DNA from: Skermanella mucosa
GTDB lineage: Bacteria > Pseudomonadota > Alphaproteobacteria > Azospirillales > Azospirillaceae
Length of the DNA stretch: 64,000 nt
NCBI RefSeq assembly: GCF_016765655.2
Contig: NZ_CP086106.1
Location: 5,602,501 to 5,666,500 of the forward strand
Direction: 5' to 3'
This document shows, piece after piece, positions 6,798-15,860 of the stretch. Within the stretch, counting starts at the first letter, position 1; every line of letters starts with the position of its first letter. The notes under the pieces were generated by a model, which saw nothing but the letters and a program-made list of their open reading frames with translations, searched no databases and was not told the DNA's origin. The position numbers were made by a program, and so were the translations under genes.

Positions 6798-8570
6798 ATG
6801 GCGCCCCGGGCATCCCGCCTCATCCGCAGCGAGCACGTGCTGGTCTCCACCCCCTCCCCGCATGACATCCTGATCCAGCTGGCGCAGCATACCGGGCTGT
6901 TCGCGCTTCTGGCGCTCGTCTTCTCGCAGATCATCCATGCCTCCCGGCTGCACCGGAGCCGGTGGCGGCCGGTCCTCCTGGGAAGTACCTTCGGCGCCTT
7001 CGCGATCCTCTGCATGATGATCCCGGTGACCATCGGCGGGGGCCTGATCGTGGACGGCCGGATCGTCATGACGGCACTGTCCGGGATGCTCGGCGGACCG
7101 GTCGCGGCGGCGATCGCGGGGATTGCCGCCGCGGCGTTCCGGACCTGGATCGGCGGGCCGACCGCCGCGGCGGCCTGCGCCGTCATCCTGGTCAGCGTGC
7201 TGGCCGGCACCGCGGTCTGGTGGCTGGCCGCCCGGCGCGGCCGGCGCGCCCGGTTCCGCGACCTGCTCCTGCTGGCGGGGCTGGTGGCGGTGGTCGGCCA
7301 GGCGCCGATCCTGATGCTTCCCTCGCCCGAGATGGCCTGGACCTATCTCACCCTGGCGGCGCTGCCGCTGGCCGCCTCGACGGCCGGCGGCATCGTGGTG
7401 CTGGGCGGGCTTCTGCTGATCGAGCTGCGCCGGCTGGTCGAGGAGGACAAGCTGCGCCTGCTCGCCGCCCACGCCACCGACATCATCTCGCGCTCCGACC
7501 AGGCGGGGCGGTACCTCTATGTCTCGCCGGCCTGCCGGGAGATCCTGGGTTTCGACGCCGAGGAGCTGGTCGGCAACTCGTTCGACTCGGTGGTCCATCC
7601 CGACGACCTGCCCTCCGTGCGGGCCGTGATGGCGTCGCTGACGCCGCAGGCGCCGCGCCAGATCTTCACCTGCCGGGTCAGGCGGAAGCAGGGCGGCCAT
7701 GTCTGGGTCGAGGTGACCCTGCGGCTGGTCCCGGCGACCTCGTCCGACACCCTGTGGAACGGCCCGGCCGAGATCGTCAGCGTCGCGCGCGACATCAGCA
7801 AGCGCAAGGCGGTGGAGGCCCAGCTGGCCGCCGCCAAGGCCCAGGCCGAGGCGGCGAGCCGCGCCAAGTCCGGCTTCCTCGCCAACATGAGCCACGAGCT
7901 GCGGACCCCGCTGAACGCCATCATCGGCTTCGCCGAGCTGATCCGGACGGAGACCATGGGTCCCGTCGGCAACCGGACCTACTGCGACTACGCCAAGGAC
8001 ATCCACGACAGCGGCCATCACCTGCTCAGCCTGATCAACGACGTGCTGGACCTGTCCAAGATCGAGGCCGACCGCCTGGTGCTGGACGAGGAGACGGTCG
8101 ACCTGAACGCCGTCGTCGCCACCTGCATCCGCATGTCGCGCACCCAGGCGACCCGCGGCGGCGTGACCCTGGACGCCCGCGTCGATCCCGAGGCGGCGCT
8201 GGTCCGGGGCGAGCAGCGCCGGCTGGTGCAGGTGCTGCTGAACCTCGTCTCCAACGCGATCAAGTACACCAAGCCGGGCGGCTCGGTCCGGATCGCGACC
8301 CGGATGCGGCCCGATGGCTGCCTGGACCTGACCGTGAGCGACACCGGCTGCGGCATCGACGAGCGCGACCTCGCGACGGTGATGCAGCCCTTCGGCCAGA
8401 TTGACAACCCCTACAACCGGACCAGCCACGGCACCGGCCTCGGGCTGCCCCTGGCCCGCCGGCTGGTCGAGATGCACGACGGCCGGCTGGCGCTGGAAAG
8501 CAGGGTCGGCGTCGGCACCACCGCGACGGTGACCCTGCCCGCGCTCCGGGTGATCGAAGCGGTCGCCTGA
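6798..8570 (+). CDS. Membrane sensor histidine kinase (5TM-type, PAS, HisKA, HATPase)
   Basis: A 590-residue kinase. The first 220 residues contain about five to six hydrophobic segments with Gly/Ala-rich turns, resembling the 5TM LytS/YhcK-type sensor. A PAS domain follows (about 225-345), then a short coiled coil (LAAAKAQAEAAS). The HisKA domain has the phospho-acceptor His in FLANMSHELRTPLNAI (about 361-376). The ATPase domain shows the N box LVSNAIKYTKPGG (about 483) and the G boxes DTGCGI and GTGLGL. No receiver domain or response regulator is adjacent, so its partner is elsewhere. The ribosome-binding site is weak and the exact start is uncertain. Confidence 0.88.
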   Translation: MAPRASRLIRSEHVLVSTPSPHDILIQLAQHTGLFALLALVFSQIIHASRLHRSRWRPVLLGSTFGAFAILCMMIPVTIGGGLIVDGRIVMTALSGMLGGPVAAAIAGIAAAAFRTWIGGPTAAAACAVILVSVLAGTAVWWLAARRGRRARFRDLLLLAGLVAVVGQAPILMLPSPEMAWTYLTLAALPLAASTAGGIVVLGGLLLIELRRLVEEDKLRLLAAHATDIISRSDQAGRYLYVSPACREILGFDAEELVGNSFDSVVHPDDLPSVRAVMASLTPQAPRQIFTCRVRRKQGGHVWVEVTLRLVPATSSDTLWNGPAEIVSVARDISKRKAVEAQLAAAKAQAEAASRAKSGFLANMSHELRTPLNAIIGFAELIRTETMGPVGNRTYCDYAKDIHDSGHHLLSLINDVLDLSKIEADRLVLDEETVDLNAVVATCIRMSRTQATRGGVTLDARVDPEAALVRGEQRRLVQVLLNLVSNAIKYTKPGGSVRIATRMRPDGCLDLTVSDTGCGIDERDLATVMQPFGQIDNPYNRTSHGTGLGLPLARRLVEMHDGRLALESRVGVGTTATVTLPALRVIEAVA

Positions 8571-8719
8571 AAAGAACGCCCCGAAAAGAGCGCCGGAAGG
8601 GTCCGCACGGCCCGGCCGCCACGGCCGGAAGAAATTTTCGCACTGCGACAAAGCATTGTTTGGCCCGGACCACACTTCATGATAGTCCGGATCATCCAAT
8701 ATGATCGCGGTGATCCGCC

Positions 8720-10966
8720 ATGGCCTCGCTCTCCTTTTCCTCCGGCAGGTCGATCGGTTCAAGACTGACCGTTCTGATTGTCATCATGGTGGTCGGCGCC
8801 GCCGCCATCGCCGGCTTCGGCCTTCGGGAGCTCAGGCTCACGCTGCTCGGCGACCGCCAGGACAAGACCCGGAACCTGGTCGAGATCGCCCACGGCATCG
8901 TCGAGCATTACGGCAGCATGGCCGAGCGGGGCGAGATCGGGCCGGACGCCGCCCGGGACGGGGCCAAGGCGGCGCTGCGCCGGCTGCGCTACGACGGGAA
9001 GGAGTATTTCTGGATCAACGACATGACCCCCAGGATGGTCATGCATCCGTTCCGCCCGGACCTGGAGGGCCAGGACCTGTCGGCCAGCAAGGATCCCGCC
9101 GGCAAGCTCCTGTTCGTCGAGTTCGTCCGGACGGTGGAGGCGCGGGGCGCCGGCTTCGTCGATTACCTGTGGCCGCAGCCGGGCGGCACCCATCCGGTGC
9201 CCAAGCTGTCCTACGTCAAGGCCTACCAGCCCTGGGGCTGGGTGATCGGTTCCGGCATCTACATCGACGATGTCGACGCCATCTTCGGCCGGCAGGCGGC
9301 GATCACCGCGTCCATCGCGGCGGTGATCTTCACGCTGGCGGTGGTGCTGGCGCTGCGCATCGTGCGCGGCATCGTGCGACCGATCCGGGGCCTCCGGCAG
9401 GCCATGGCCGACCTGTCCGACGGCCACCTGGACGTCACCGTGCCCGGCACCGATGCCCGCGACGAGCTGGGCGACATGGCCCGCACCTTGGACGTCCTGA
9501 AGGAGGTCGCGGTCGCGGCGGTGCGCTCCGGCAGCGGCCTGGACCAGGTCGGCTCCTGCATCATGATGGTCGACGGCGCCGGCACGGTGTTCTACGCCAA
9601 CCAGGCCGTCGCGGCGCTGTTCGGCGCCTGCGCCGGGGAGATCCGCCGGACGGTCCCCGGGTTCGACCCGGCCCGGCTCGCCGGCCTGCCGATCGACGGC
9701 TTCGGAAGCCCCGCCGCGGCGCCGGGGACCGGCCTTCACGCCGCCCTGCTGGCCGGCGGAGAGGCCGGCCTGGACCTGGGCGGCCGGACCTTCCTGCTGA
9801 TCGCCCATCCGGTCGCGGGGCGCCACGGCGAACCGCTGGGCACCGTGGTCGAGTGGCGCGACCGGACCGAGGAGCGCCGGATCGAGGCGGAGATCAGCGG
9901 CATGGTGGCGACCGCCGTGCGCGGCGACCTGTCGGCCCGCATCGCGCTGGACGGCAAGGCCGGCTTCTTCCTGACCGTCAGCGAAGGGATCAACCGGCTG
10001 GCCGACACCGTCGCCGTCGTGTCGGAGGAGCTGGCCGAGGTGCTCGGCCACCTCGCCCGGGGCGACCTGACCCGGCGCATCGAGTCGGACTATGACGGCG
10101 TGTTCCTGCGCCTCAAGAACGATTTCAACAGCACGGCCGACACGCTGTCCGACGTGGTCGGCCGGATCGAGACGGCGGCTTCGACCATCGCGTCGGCCGC
10201 GGGCCAGGTCTCGGCCGGAAGCCGCGACCTCGCGGGGCGGACCGAGCAGCAGGTCTCCAGCCTGCGCCGCACCGCCACCACCATGGACGGGCTGACCGCG
10301 ACCGTGCATGCCAACGTCGAAACCTCCGTCCGGGTGGAGGAGGCGGCGGTCGCCGCCCACGGCGCCGCCGGGCGGGGCGCCGGGGTCGCGGAGGACGCCG
10401 TCGCCGCGATGCGGCGGATCGAGGAGTCATCGTCCCGGATCGGCGACATCGTCAGCATGATCGACGAGATCGCCTTCCAGACCAACCTGCTGGCGCTGAA
10501 CGCCGCGGTCGAGGCGGCCAGGGCCGGCGACGCCGGCCGCGGCTTCGCCGTGGTCGCGAGCGAGGTCCGCACCCTGGCCCAGCGCTCCGCCGCCGCGTCG
10601 AAGGAGATCAAGCAGCTGATCCAGGCCAGCGGCACCGAGGTCCATGACGGCGTCGTGCTGGTCCGGGCGGCCGGGACGGCGCTGACCGACATCACCGCGT
10701 CGGTCGGCCGCGTCGCCGATCTGATGGGCCGGATCTCCCGCGCGACGGCCGAGCAGGCGAAGGGCCTGGACGAGGTCAACGGCGCCATCACCGCCATGGA
10801 CTCCATGGCCCAGCAGAACGCGGCCCTGGTCGAGGAAAGCTCCGCCGCCGCCGAGTCGCTGGAATCCCAGGCCCGCGAGCTGACCAGCCTGATCAACTTC
10901 TTCGAGCTGGACGCCGACGCCGCGGCGCCGGACCGGCAGGCGCCCCGCCGGACCGCCTCGGGCTAA
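8720..10966 (+). CDS. Methyl-accepting chemotaxis protein with single Cache sensor
   Basis: A 748-residue chemoreceptor. TM1 (about 15-35) precedes a periplasmic domain of the sCache_2 type (about 36-190), recognisable from [17 protein letters not shown], the [21 protein letters not shown] ending and TM2 (about 193-212). A HAMP region (about 213-265) is followed by a PAS-like segment (about 270-385), a second HAMP-like segment (about 390-470) and the signalling coiled coil (about 480-735). The hairpin tip, [21 protein letters not shown], lies at about 578-598. sCache_2 domains commonly bind small organic acids, but the ligand cannot be read from the sequence. It follows the kinase gene by 149 bases. 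No C-terminal CheB/CheR pentapeptide is evident. Confidence 0.93.
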   Translation: MASLSFSSGRSIGSRLTVLIVIMVVGAAAIAGFGLRELRLTLLGDRQDKTRNLVEIAHGIVEHYGSMAERGEIGPDAARDGAKAALRRLRYDGKEYFWINDMTPRMVMHPFRPDLEGQDLSASKDPAGKLLFVEFVRTVEARGAGFVDYLWPQPGGTHPVPKLSYVKAYQPWGWVIGSGIYIDDVDAIFGRQAAITASIAAVIFTLAVVLALRIVRGIVRPIRGLRQAMADLSDGHLDVTVPGTDARDELGDMARTLDVLKEVAVAAVRSGSGLDQVGSCIMMVDGAGTVFYANQAVAALFGACAGEIRRTVPGFDPARLAGLPIDGFGSPAAAPGTGLHAALLAGGEAGLDLGGRTFLLIAHPVAGRHGEPLGTVVEWRDRTEERRIEAEISGMVATAVRGDLSARIALDGKAGFFLTVSEGINRLADTVAVVSEELAEVLGHLARGDLTRRIESDYDGVFLRLKNDFNSTADTLSDVVGRIETAASTIASAAGQVSAGSRDLAGRTEQQVSSLRRTATTMDGLTATVHANVETSVRVEEAAVAAHGAAGRGAGVAEDAVAAMRRIEESSSRIGDIVSMIDEIAFQTNLLALNAAVEAARAGDAGRGFAVVASEVRTLAQRSAAASKEIKQLIQASGTEVHDGVVLVRAAGTALTDITASVGRVADLMGRISRATAEQAKGLDEVNGAITAMDSMAQQNAALVEESSAAAESLESQARELTSLINFFELDADAAAPDRQAPRRTASG

Positions 10967-10973
10967 TCTCAAA

Positions 10974-10989
10974 AAAGTATTAATACTTT
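10974..10989. promoter_or_regulatory. 16-bp perfect palindrome between chemoreceptor and RTX genes
   Basis: AAAGTATTAATACTTT is a perfect dyad 7 bases after the chemoreceptor stop codon and about 65 bases before the RTX start. It could be an operator for the RTX gene or a weak terminator-like element; there is no GC-rich stem. Confidence 0.3.
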
Positions 10990-11054
10990 CTTACAGATGA
11001 TTTGCGCGCCCGGATATGAAAGACTATCCTTTCGATAAACGGGGACTGACTATA

Positions 11055-12023
11055 ATGGCGCTCATCCAGGGTACAAGTAACTCCGAGACACTGTACGGAA
11101 CCACCGGTGCCGACAGCTTGTACGGCCAGGGCGGGAACGACAGCCTTTACGGCCGCTCCGGCGATGATCAGATCCGGGGCGGGGCCGGGGACGACAGATT
11201 ACTTGGGGAGTCCGGGAACGACACTTTGTACGGGGAGGACGGAAACGACACCCTCCACGGCGGCACCGGGGTCTCCCATCTCCATGGCGGCGCCGGCAAC
11301 GACCGGCTCATATACGATCCGAGCGCGGCGAACATCGCGACGATCCGGACCTCCCTCGCGGCCAGCCAGCTCAACGGCGACTCCGGCACCGACACCCTGG
11401 CCGTGATCAACCGGACGACCTACACCTCCGGAACGGCGGCCCAACCGGTCGAGGCGCCGTCACAGACCTATGTCTATATCGACGCCAAGGGCTCCGGCCG
11501 GATCCTGTTCACCAAGCCCGACTCGCAGTGGGACGAGTCCAGCATCACGGTCGGCAACTTCAAGGGCATCGAGAAGCTCACGGTGAGCGGCGCCGGCGGC
11601 CTCAGCTTCGCCGGCGGCTTCCACGAGAGCACGGGCATCGACATCACCGGCACGGCCGCAGCGGACACTTTCCGGAGCGCCTACGGGTCCGACACCATGC
11701 GGGGCGGCGCCGGCGACGACGTCTTCCACATCGGCGGCGGCGGCAACGACCGGGTCTACTCGAACGCCGACGACGCGGACAGCTTCCACCTGAACTTCTT
11801 CGACCCGGGCTCCCACGTCATCACCGGGTTCAATGGCGCCGGCGCCGAGGGCGGCGACCGCCTCTTCATCGACGCGGACGCCTCCCTCAGGACGTCGGTG
11901 TCCATCAGCGAGAATGCGGGAAAGACGACGATGACGCTGACCAACCAGGACTGGGGCACGGTCAGCACTTGCGTGATCGACAAGGTCGGCTTGGTCGAAG
12001 GGATCGACTACTTCTACGTCTGA
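11055..12023 (+). CDS. RTX-type calcium-binding repeat protein
   Basis: A 322-residue acidic, Gly/Asp-rich protein. Residues about 8-85 carry a run of nonapeptide RTX repeats (GGxGxDxLx type: YGQGGNDSLYGRSGDDQ, then GGAGDDRLLGESGNDTLYGE), and a second short block lies at about 221-240 (MRGGAGDDVFHIGGGGNDRV). Such repeats bind calcium after export. It has no N-terminal signal peptide and ends in a hydrophobic tripeptide (FYV), as expected for a type I secretion substrate. No enzyme domain is recognised in the middle. No ABC exporter or HlyD gene is nearby. The upstream ATG at 11016 is an alternative start. Confidence 0.85.
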   Translation: MALIQGTSNSETLYGTTGADSLYGQGGNDSLYGRSGDDQIRGGAGDDRLLGESGNDTLYGEDGNDTLHGGTGVSHLHGGAGNDRLIYDPSAANIATIRTSLAASQLNGDSGTDTLAVINRTTYTSGTAAQPVEAPSQTYVYIDAKGSGRILFTKPDSQWDESSITVGNFKGIEKLTVSGAGGLSFAGGFHESTGIDITGTAAADTFRSAYGSDTMRGGAGDDVFHIGGGGNDRVYSNADDADSFHLNFFDPGSHVITGFNGAGAEGGDRLFIDADASLRTSVSISENAGKTTMTLTNQDWGTVSTCVIDKVGLVEGIDYFYV

Positions 12024-12063
12024 CTTCTTCTACGGGTTCTGAAAAGCCCGACGGCGCGGGATA

Positions 12064-12098
12064 CCGTAGGTCGGCCTTCGGCCGAGGCCGACCTACGG
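12064..12098. repeat. REP-like palindrome, short form
   Basis: CCGTAGGTCGGC and its exact inverse GCCGACCTACGG enclose a short GC-rich centre. The same termini bound two longer copies at 17830-17930 and 39551-39656. This copy sits between the convergent RTX and esterase genes, a typical place for REP-type elements, and may also act as a transcription terminator or mRNA stabiliser. Confidence 0.7.
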
Positions 12099-12113
12099 CG
12101 ACTCCGACCTCGC

Positions 12114-12899
12114 TCAATCGTCCAGAAAGGCCAGGACACTGTCGACGAAGCGGTCGGGCTGCTCCGCGTGCAGCCAGTGCCCCGCATCGGCGATCCCTTC
12201 GATCCGGGCGTTCGGGAACAGCCGCCGGATCTCCTCATGGTGGGACGGCCGGACATAGTCCGAGCGTTCCCCGTGCAGGAACAGCGTCGGCTTGTCGAAG
12301 CTGCGCCCGGCGAAATCCCCGGTCGGGAAAGCGGTCAGCTCGTCCATCCGGTCGCCCAGCGCCTTCAGGTTGATCCGCCAGGAGAACGTGCCGTTCTCGG
12401 CCACGAGGTTCTGCAACAGGAAGCTTCGGATCGGCGCCTCCGGGATGGACGACGCCAATTGCGCATCGACCTCTCCCCGCCGGGTGACGCCGGACAGGTC
12501 GACCGCCCGCATCGCCTCCACATAGGGCATCAGCGTGTGGCCGTAGCCGACCGGCGCGATGTCGGCGACGATCAGCTTGTCCACCAGCTCGGGCCGGGTC
12601 AGCACCAGCGCCATGGCGGCCTTGCCGCCCATGCTGTGGCCGAGCAGCGAAACCGGCCCGAGCCCCTCGCCCCCGATCTTCTCGATATAGCCGCCCACGT
12701 CGTCGGCCATGTCGGCGTAGCTCATGTCGTCCGACCAGGGCGAGCCGCCATGGTTGCGCATGTCGAGCGCATGGACCCGATGCCCGGCGCCCAGCCGCTT
12801 CGCCACCGTGTTCCAGTTCCGGGCCGAGCCGAACAGCCCGTGCAGCACCACCAGCGGCGCCCCCTCCCCGGCCTCGAAGCCTGTCAGCGTCACTCCCAT
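12114..12899 (-). CDS. Alpha/beta hydrolase (YbfF-like esterase)
   Basis: A 261-residue cytoplasmic serine hydrolase. It has the oxyanion-loop motif VVLHGLFGSARNWNTVA (about 17-33), the DMRNHGGSP segment (about 47-55), the nucleophile elbow GHSMGG (about 83-88), an acid in the FLHGERSDYVRP strand (about 209-220) and the catalytic His in DAGHWLHAEQP (about 239-249). These match the YbfF/acyl-CoA-esterase branch. The natural substrate is not inferable. The start at 12899 gives the usual N-terminus; the frame is open further upstream but into intergenic repeat sequence. Confidence 0.85.
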   Translation of the reverse strand: MGVTLTGFEAGEGAPLVVLHGLFGSARNWNTVAKRLGAGHRVHALDMRNHGGSPWSDDMSYADMADDVGGYIEKIGGEGLGPVSLLGHSMGGKAAMALVLTRPELVDKLIVADIAPVGYGHTLMPYVEAMRAVDLSGVTRRGEVDAQLASSIPEAPIRSFLLQNLVAENGTFSWRINLKALGDRMDELTAFPTGDFAGRSFDKPTLFLHGERSDYVRPSHHEEIRRLFPNARIEGIADAGHWLHAEQPDRFVDSVLAFLDD

Positions 12900-13327
12900 G
12901 GGTCCGATATCCTTCCTGTCCCGGCCGGCATGCCCGACCCGATACTCCCACATGTATCCGCCGACGCGCCCAAGATCCAGGGGGCGCGTCGGTACCGGCA
13001 GTATCTTCCCCACGGCCGACCTCGAATTCCCGCACGAAAGAAATCCAGCCGCAGATGACGGCGATTTTCGGAGATGATCCAGAAACCGTAGGTCGGCGAT
13101 AGCGCAAAACGGGGTCACGCAAAACGGGGTCAGAGTGATTTTCCAGCCACAAAACACTCCGACCCCATCTTCATGCCGCTTCCAGGCCGTTTCGAGCCTA
13201 TTCGGCCGAACCTGCGGCGTCCTGACGCGCGACATTCGCGCAGGGCGACGGCTCCATCAGCATCCTCCAGTATGTCTTTTGTATCAATGACTTAAGCGAA
13301 GCACTGTTTATCTCCAGGAGAAAGAAA
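12900..13327. other. Intergenic region with repeat fragments
   Basis: A 428-base gap between the divergent esterase and diheme peroxidase genes. It contains a half-site of the REP-like palindrome (13087-13097), two copies of a GCAAAACGGGGTCA unit (13104-13142) and, near the right end, the peroxidase ribosome-binding site (GGAG, 13316-13319). No gene is supported here despite open frames. Confidence 0.5.
13104..13142. repeat. GGGGTCAGAGTGATTTT repeat, two units
   Basis: GCAAAACGGGGTCA is followed directly by GCAAAACGGGGTCAGAGTGA (within 13119-13142, continuing TTTT). The same GGGGTCAGAGTGAT core appears three times at 15623-15692 with AAATAAAA in place of CAAAAC. This points to a dispersed short repeat family; similar motifs flank REP-associated transposase genes in other proteobacteria (recollection, not checked). 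Confidence 0.6.
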
Positions 13328-14329
13328 ATGTCGAAGCGTGTCGCGTTCTCGTTGGTCGCCGCCATCGTCCTGGCGCCGGCCGTCGGCGCCGCGCCGGCGG
13401 GCGCCGCCGAGCCGATCCAGCCGATCGAGCCGGCGAAGGTCACGTCTCCCGCCATGGTCGAACTCGGCAAGAAGCTCTTCTTCGATCCCCGCCTGTCCAA
13501 GTCGGGTTTCATCTCGTGCAACTCCTGCCACAACCTGTCGATGGGCGGCACCGACAACCTCAAGACCTCGATCGGCCACAACTGGCAGCAGGGGCCGATC
13601 AACGCGCCGACGGTGCTGAACTCCAGCCTGAACGTGGCGCAGTTCTGGGACGGCCGCGCGCTGACCCTTCAGGATCAGGCCGGCGGCCCGATCGCCAATC
13701 CCGGTGAAATGGCCTCCACCCACGCGCTGGCCATCTCCGTCCTCCAGTCGATCCCCGCCTACGTCGAGGAGTTCAAGGCCGTGTTCGGCACCGGGACGGT
13801 GACCATCGCCGAGGTCACCAAGGCCATCGCCACCTTCGAGGAAACCCTCGTCACCCCGAACTCCCGCTTCGACAAGTGGCTGAAGGGCGACAAGACGGCG
13901 CTGACCAACGCCGAGCTGGAAGGCTACGAACTGTTCACGGACTCGGGCTGCACGGCCTGTCACAACGGTTCGGCGGCCGGCGGCAACACCTTCCAGAAGA
14001 TGGGCGTGGTCGAGCCCTATCAATCGACGAGCCCGGCCGAGGGTCGGGTCGCCGTGACCAAGGAGGAGGCGGACCGCTTCAACTTCAAGGTCCCGACCCT
14101 GCGCAACGTCGAGTTGACCTACCCGTACTTCCACGACGGCGAGGCCGCGACGCTCACCCAGGCGGTGGACACCATGGGCCGCATCCAGCTCGGCCGGAAG
14201 TTCACCGAGGTCGAGAATGCCAAGATCGTGGCTTTCCTGAAGACCCTGACGGGTGATCAGCCGGACTTCAAGCTGCCGATCCTGCCCCCCTCGACGGACA
14301 AGACCCCGCGGCCCGAGCCGTTCAACTGA
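13328..14329 (+). CDS. Diheme cytochrome c peroxidase
   Basis: A 333-residue periplasmic enzyme of the bacterial CcpA/MauG superfamily that reduces hydrogen peroxide with electrons from cytochrome c. A Sec signal peptide (about 1-27, ending AGAAEP) is followed by two heme c sites: CNSCH at about 63-67 in the peroxidatic N-terminal domain, and CTACH at about 214-218 in the electron-transfer domain. FFDPRLSKSG and the later PTLRNVELTYPYFHDG segment are family signatures, the latter close to the C-terminal Met/His ligand region. GGAG lies 8 bases before the ATG. A pentaheme cytochrome gene follows 120 bases downstream on the same strand. Confidence 0.93.
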   Translation: MSKRVAFSLVAAIVLAPAVGAAPAGAAEPIQPIEPAKVTSPAMVELGKKLFFDPRLSKSGFISCNSCHNLSMGGTDNLKTSIGHNWQQGPINAPTVLNSSLNVAQFWDGRALTLQDQAGGPIANPGEMASTHALAISVLQSIPAYVEEFKAVFGTGTVTIAEVTKAIATFEETLVTPNSRFDKWLKGDKTALTNAELEGYELFTDSGCTACHNGSAAGGNTFQKMGVVEPYQSTSPAEGRVAVTKEEADRFNFKVPTLRNVELTYPYFHDGEAATLTQAVDTMGRIQLGRKFTEVENAKIVAFLKTLTGDQPDFKLPILPPSTDKTPRPEPFN

Positions 14330-14449
14330 CCTAACGGGCGGATGCAGGGTTGAAGACGCAGGGCCGGGCGGTAGCGCCGCCGCCCGGCCCGGTTTTCCCG
14401 GAGACATTCCCGGAAAAATTCCCGGAAGAATTCACAACGGACGTTCGGC

Positions 14450-15616
14450 ATGGATCGGCAGCGCTTTGGCGTCTCGGGGATCATCGCCGCCGCGGCGGTC
14501 GGAGGGATCGTCGCCGGCGTCATCGGCTGGGGCGGCTTCAACACCGTGATGGAAGCCACCAACAGCATGGAGTTCTGCATTTCGTGCCACGAGATGCGCG
14601 ACACCGTCTATACCGAATACACGCAGACCATCCACTACCGGAACGGCTCGGGCGTGCGCGCGGTATGCGCCGATTGCCACGTACCGCGCGACTGGACGCA
14701 CAAGGTGGCCCGGAAGCTGGCGGCCACCAACGAGATCTACCATTGGCTGGCGGGCTCCATCGACACCCGGGAGAAGTTCGAGGCCAGGCGCCACGAGCTG
14801 GCCCGCCATGAATGGGACCGGATGCGGGCGTCCGACAGCCGCGAATGCCGCAACTGCCACTCGTTCGAGGCGATGGACCCGCACCGCCAATCCGCCAAGG
14901 CCGCCAAGGCCATGGGCGAGGCGGCCATGGGCAACGCGGCCAAGACCGCCAAGACCTGCATCGACTGCCACAAAGGCATCGCCCATGCCTTTCCCGACGT
15001 GACCGCAGGCCACCGGCGTACTTTCGCGGAGCTTTCGGCCGAAGCGGCGGCGCTGGCGCTGAAGCCGGGCCAGAAAGCTTATGCGCTGACCACCCTTCCG
15101 CTTCGGGTCGAGCGCCCGGAAGCGGACGCGCCGGCAGACGGCGAGCTCGCCGCCGCGACCCCGGTCCGGGTGCTGGCGGTGGCCGATGGGCTGGTGCAAG
15201 TCGAGGTCCTCGGATGGCGGCGCGGGAATGCCGCCGAAACGCTCTACGCGGAGGCCGGCAGGCGCATCACGCTCGCCAGGCTGGGGAATGCCGCCTCCGC
15301 CGGTGCCGAGGCGCTACGCACCGTGACCGACCCGGACACGGGCCGGGACTGGACCGAGGTACGCCTTGCCGTCTGGACTCGGGCCGATGGCTACGTTCCC
15401 GCGCTCGGGTCCCTTTGGACGCAGGCCGCCCGAGTCTATGACGCGAACTGCACGCTCTGCCATGCAGCCTATCCGCCGAGCGCCTACACCGCGAACGACT
15501 GGATCGGCAACATCAACGCCATGAGACGCCTGACCAAGCTCGATGACGAGGAGATCCGCCTCCTGCAAACCTACCTGCAACTCCACGCCAAGGACATGGC
15601 CGCGCCGCCGCGATGA
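14450..15616 (+). CDS. Membrane-anchored pentaheme c-type cytochrome (NapC/TorC family)
   Basis: A 388-residue quinol-oxidising cytochrome. An N-terminal membrane anchor (about 8-30) leads into the NapC/NirT tetraheme domain with CISCH (about 43), CADCH (about 74), CRNCH (about 135) and CIDCH (about 170). A C-terminal extension carries a fifth site, CTLCH (about 341), as in TorC/DorC. TorC-type proteins pass electrons from quinol to TMAO or DMSO reductase, but no torA/dorA gene is in the window; the neighbour is the diheme peroxidase, so an electron path from quinol to peroxide is possible. That pairing is inference from proximity alone. Confidence 0.9.
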   Translation: MDRQRFGVSGIIAAAAVGGIVAGVIGWGGFNTVMEATNSMEFCISCHEMRDTVYTEYTQTIHYRNGSGVRAVCADCHVPRDWTHKVARKLAATNEIYHWLAGSIDTREKFEARRHELARHEWDRMRASDSRECRNCHSFEAMDPHRQSAKAAKAMGEAAMGNAAKTAKTCIDCHKGIAHAFPDVTAGHRRTFAELSAEAAALALKPGQKAYALTTLPLRVERPEADAPADGELAAATPVRVLAVADGLVQVEVLGWRRGNAAETLYAEAGRRITLARLGNAASAGAEALRTVTDPDTGRDWTEVRLAVWTRADGYVPALGSLWTQAARVYDANCTLCHAAYPPSAYTANDWIGNINAMRRLTKLDDEEIRLLQTYLQLHAKDMAAPPR

Positions 15617-15622
15617 CGCACG

Positions 15623-15692
15623 CGAAATAAAAGGGGTCAGCGAAATAAAAGGGGTCAGAGTGATCTTTGAAATAAAAGGGGTCAGAGTGATT
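15623..15692. repeat. Triple direct repeat with GGGGTCAGAGTGAT core
   Basis: Three tandem copies of CGAAATAAAAGGGGTCAG (the last two extended by AGTGAT) follow the cytochrome gene. They share their core with the units at 13104-13142. The copies differ slightly in length, as if built by successive insertions of short elements. No ORF or transposase is attached. Confidence 0.65.
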
Positions 15693-15860
15693 TTTCGTAT
15701 CCTCCCTCGGTATTGGGGAACCCAGCCGAGGTGTCCATCACAGCCCCCTCCCGGCTCACTCCGGCTGGCGCGCCGCGTCCGCTGAACGTGCTATGATGGC
15801 CCCGCGAGGGAAATCCAGTCCCCCGTCCCGCAAGCGGACAGGCCGAAAGGAAGCCGGGCA

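Noticed and set aside
5955-8570. Ethanolamine microcompartment operon
   Set aside because: Only eutB and eutC are present; the downstream gene is a histidine kinase and no shell or accessory eut genes exist here.
13104-13142. Insertion sequence end
   Set aside because: The short repeats lack a neighbouring transposase gene or matching terminal inverted repeats, so only a repeat family is claimed.
14450-15616. Complete TMAO respiration system
   Set aside because: The TorC-type cytochrome is present but no torA/dorA, torD or regulatory tor genes are adjacent.
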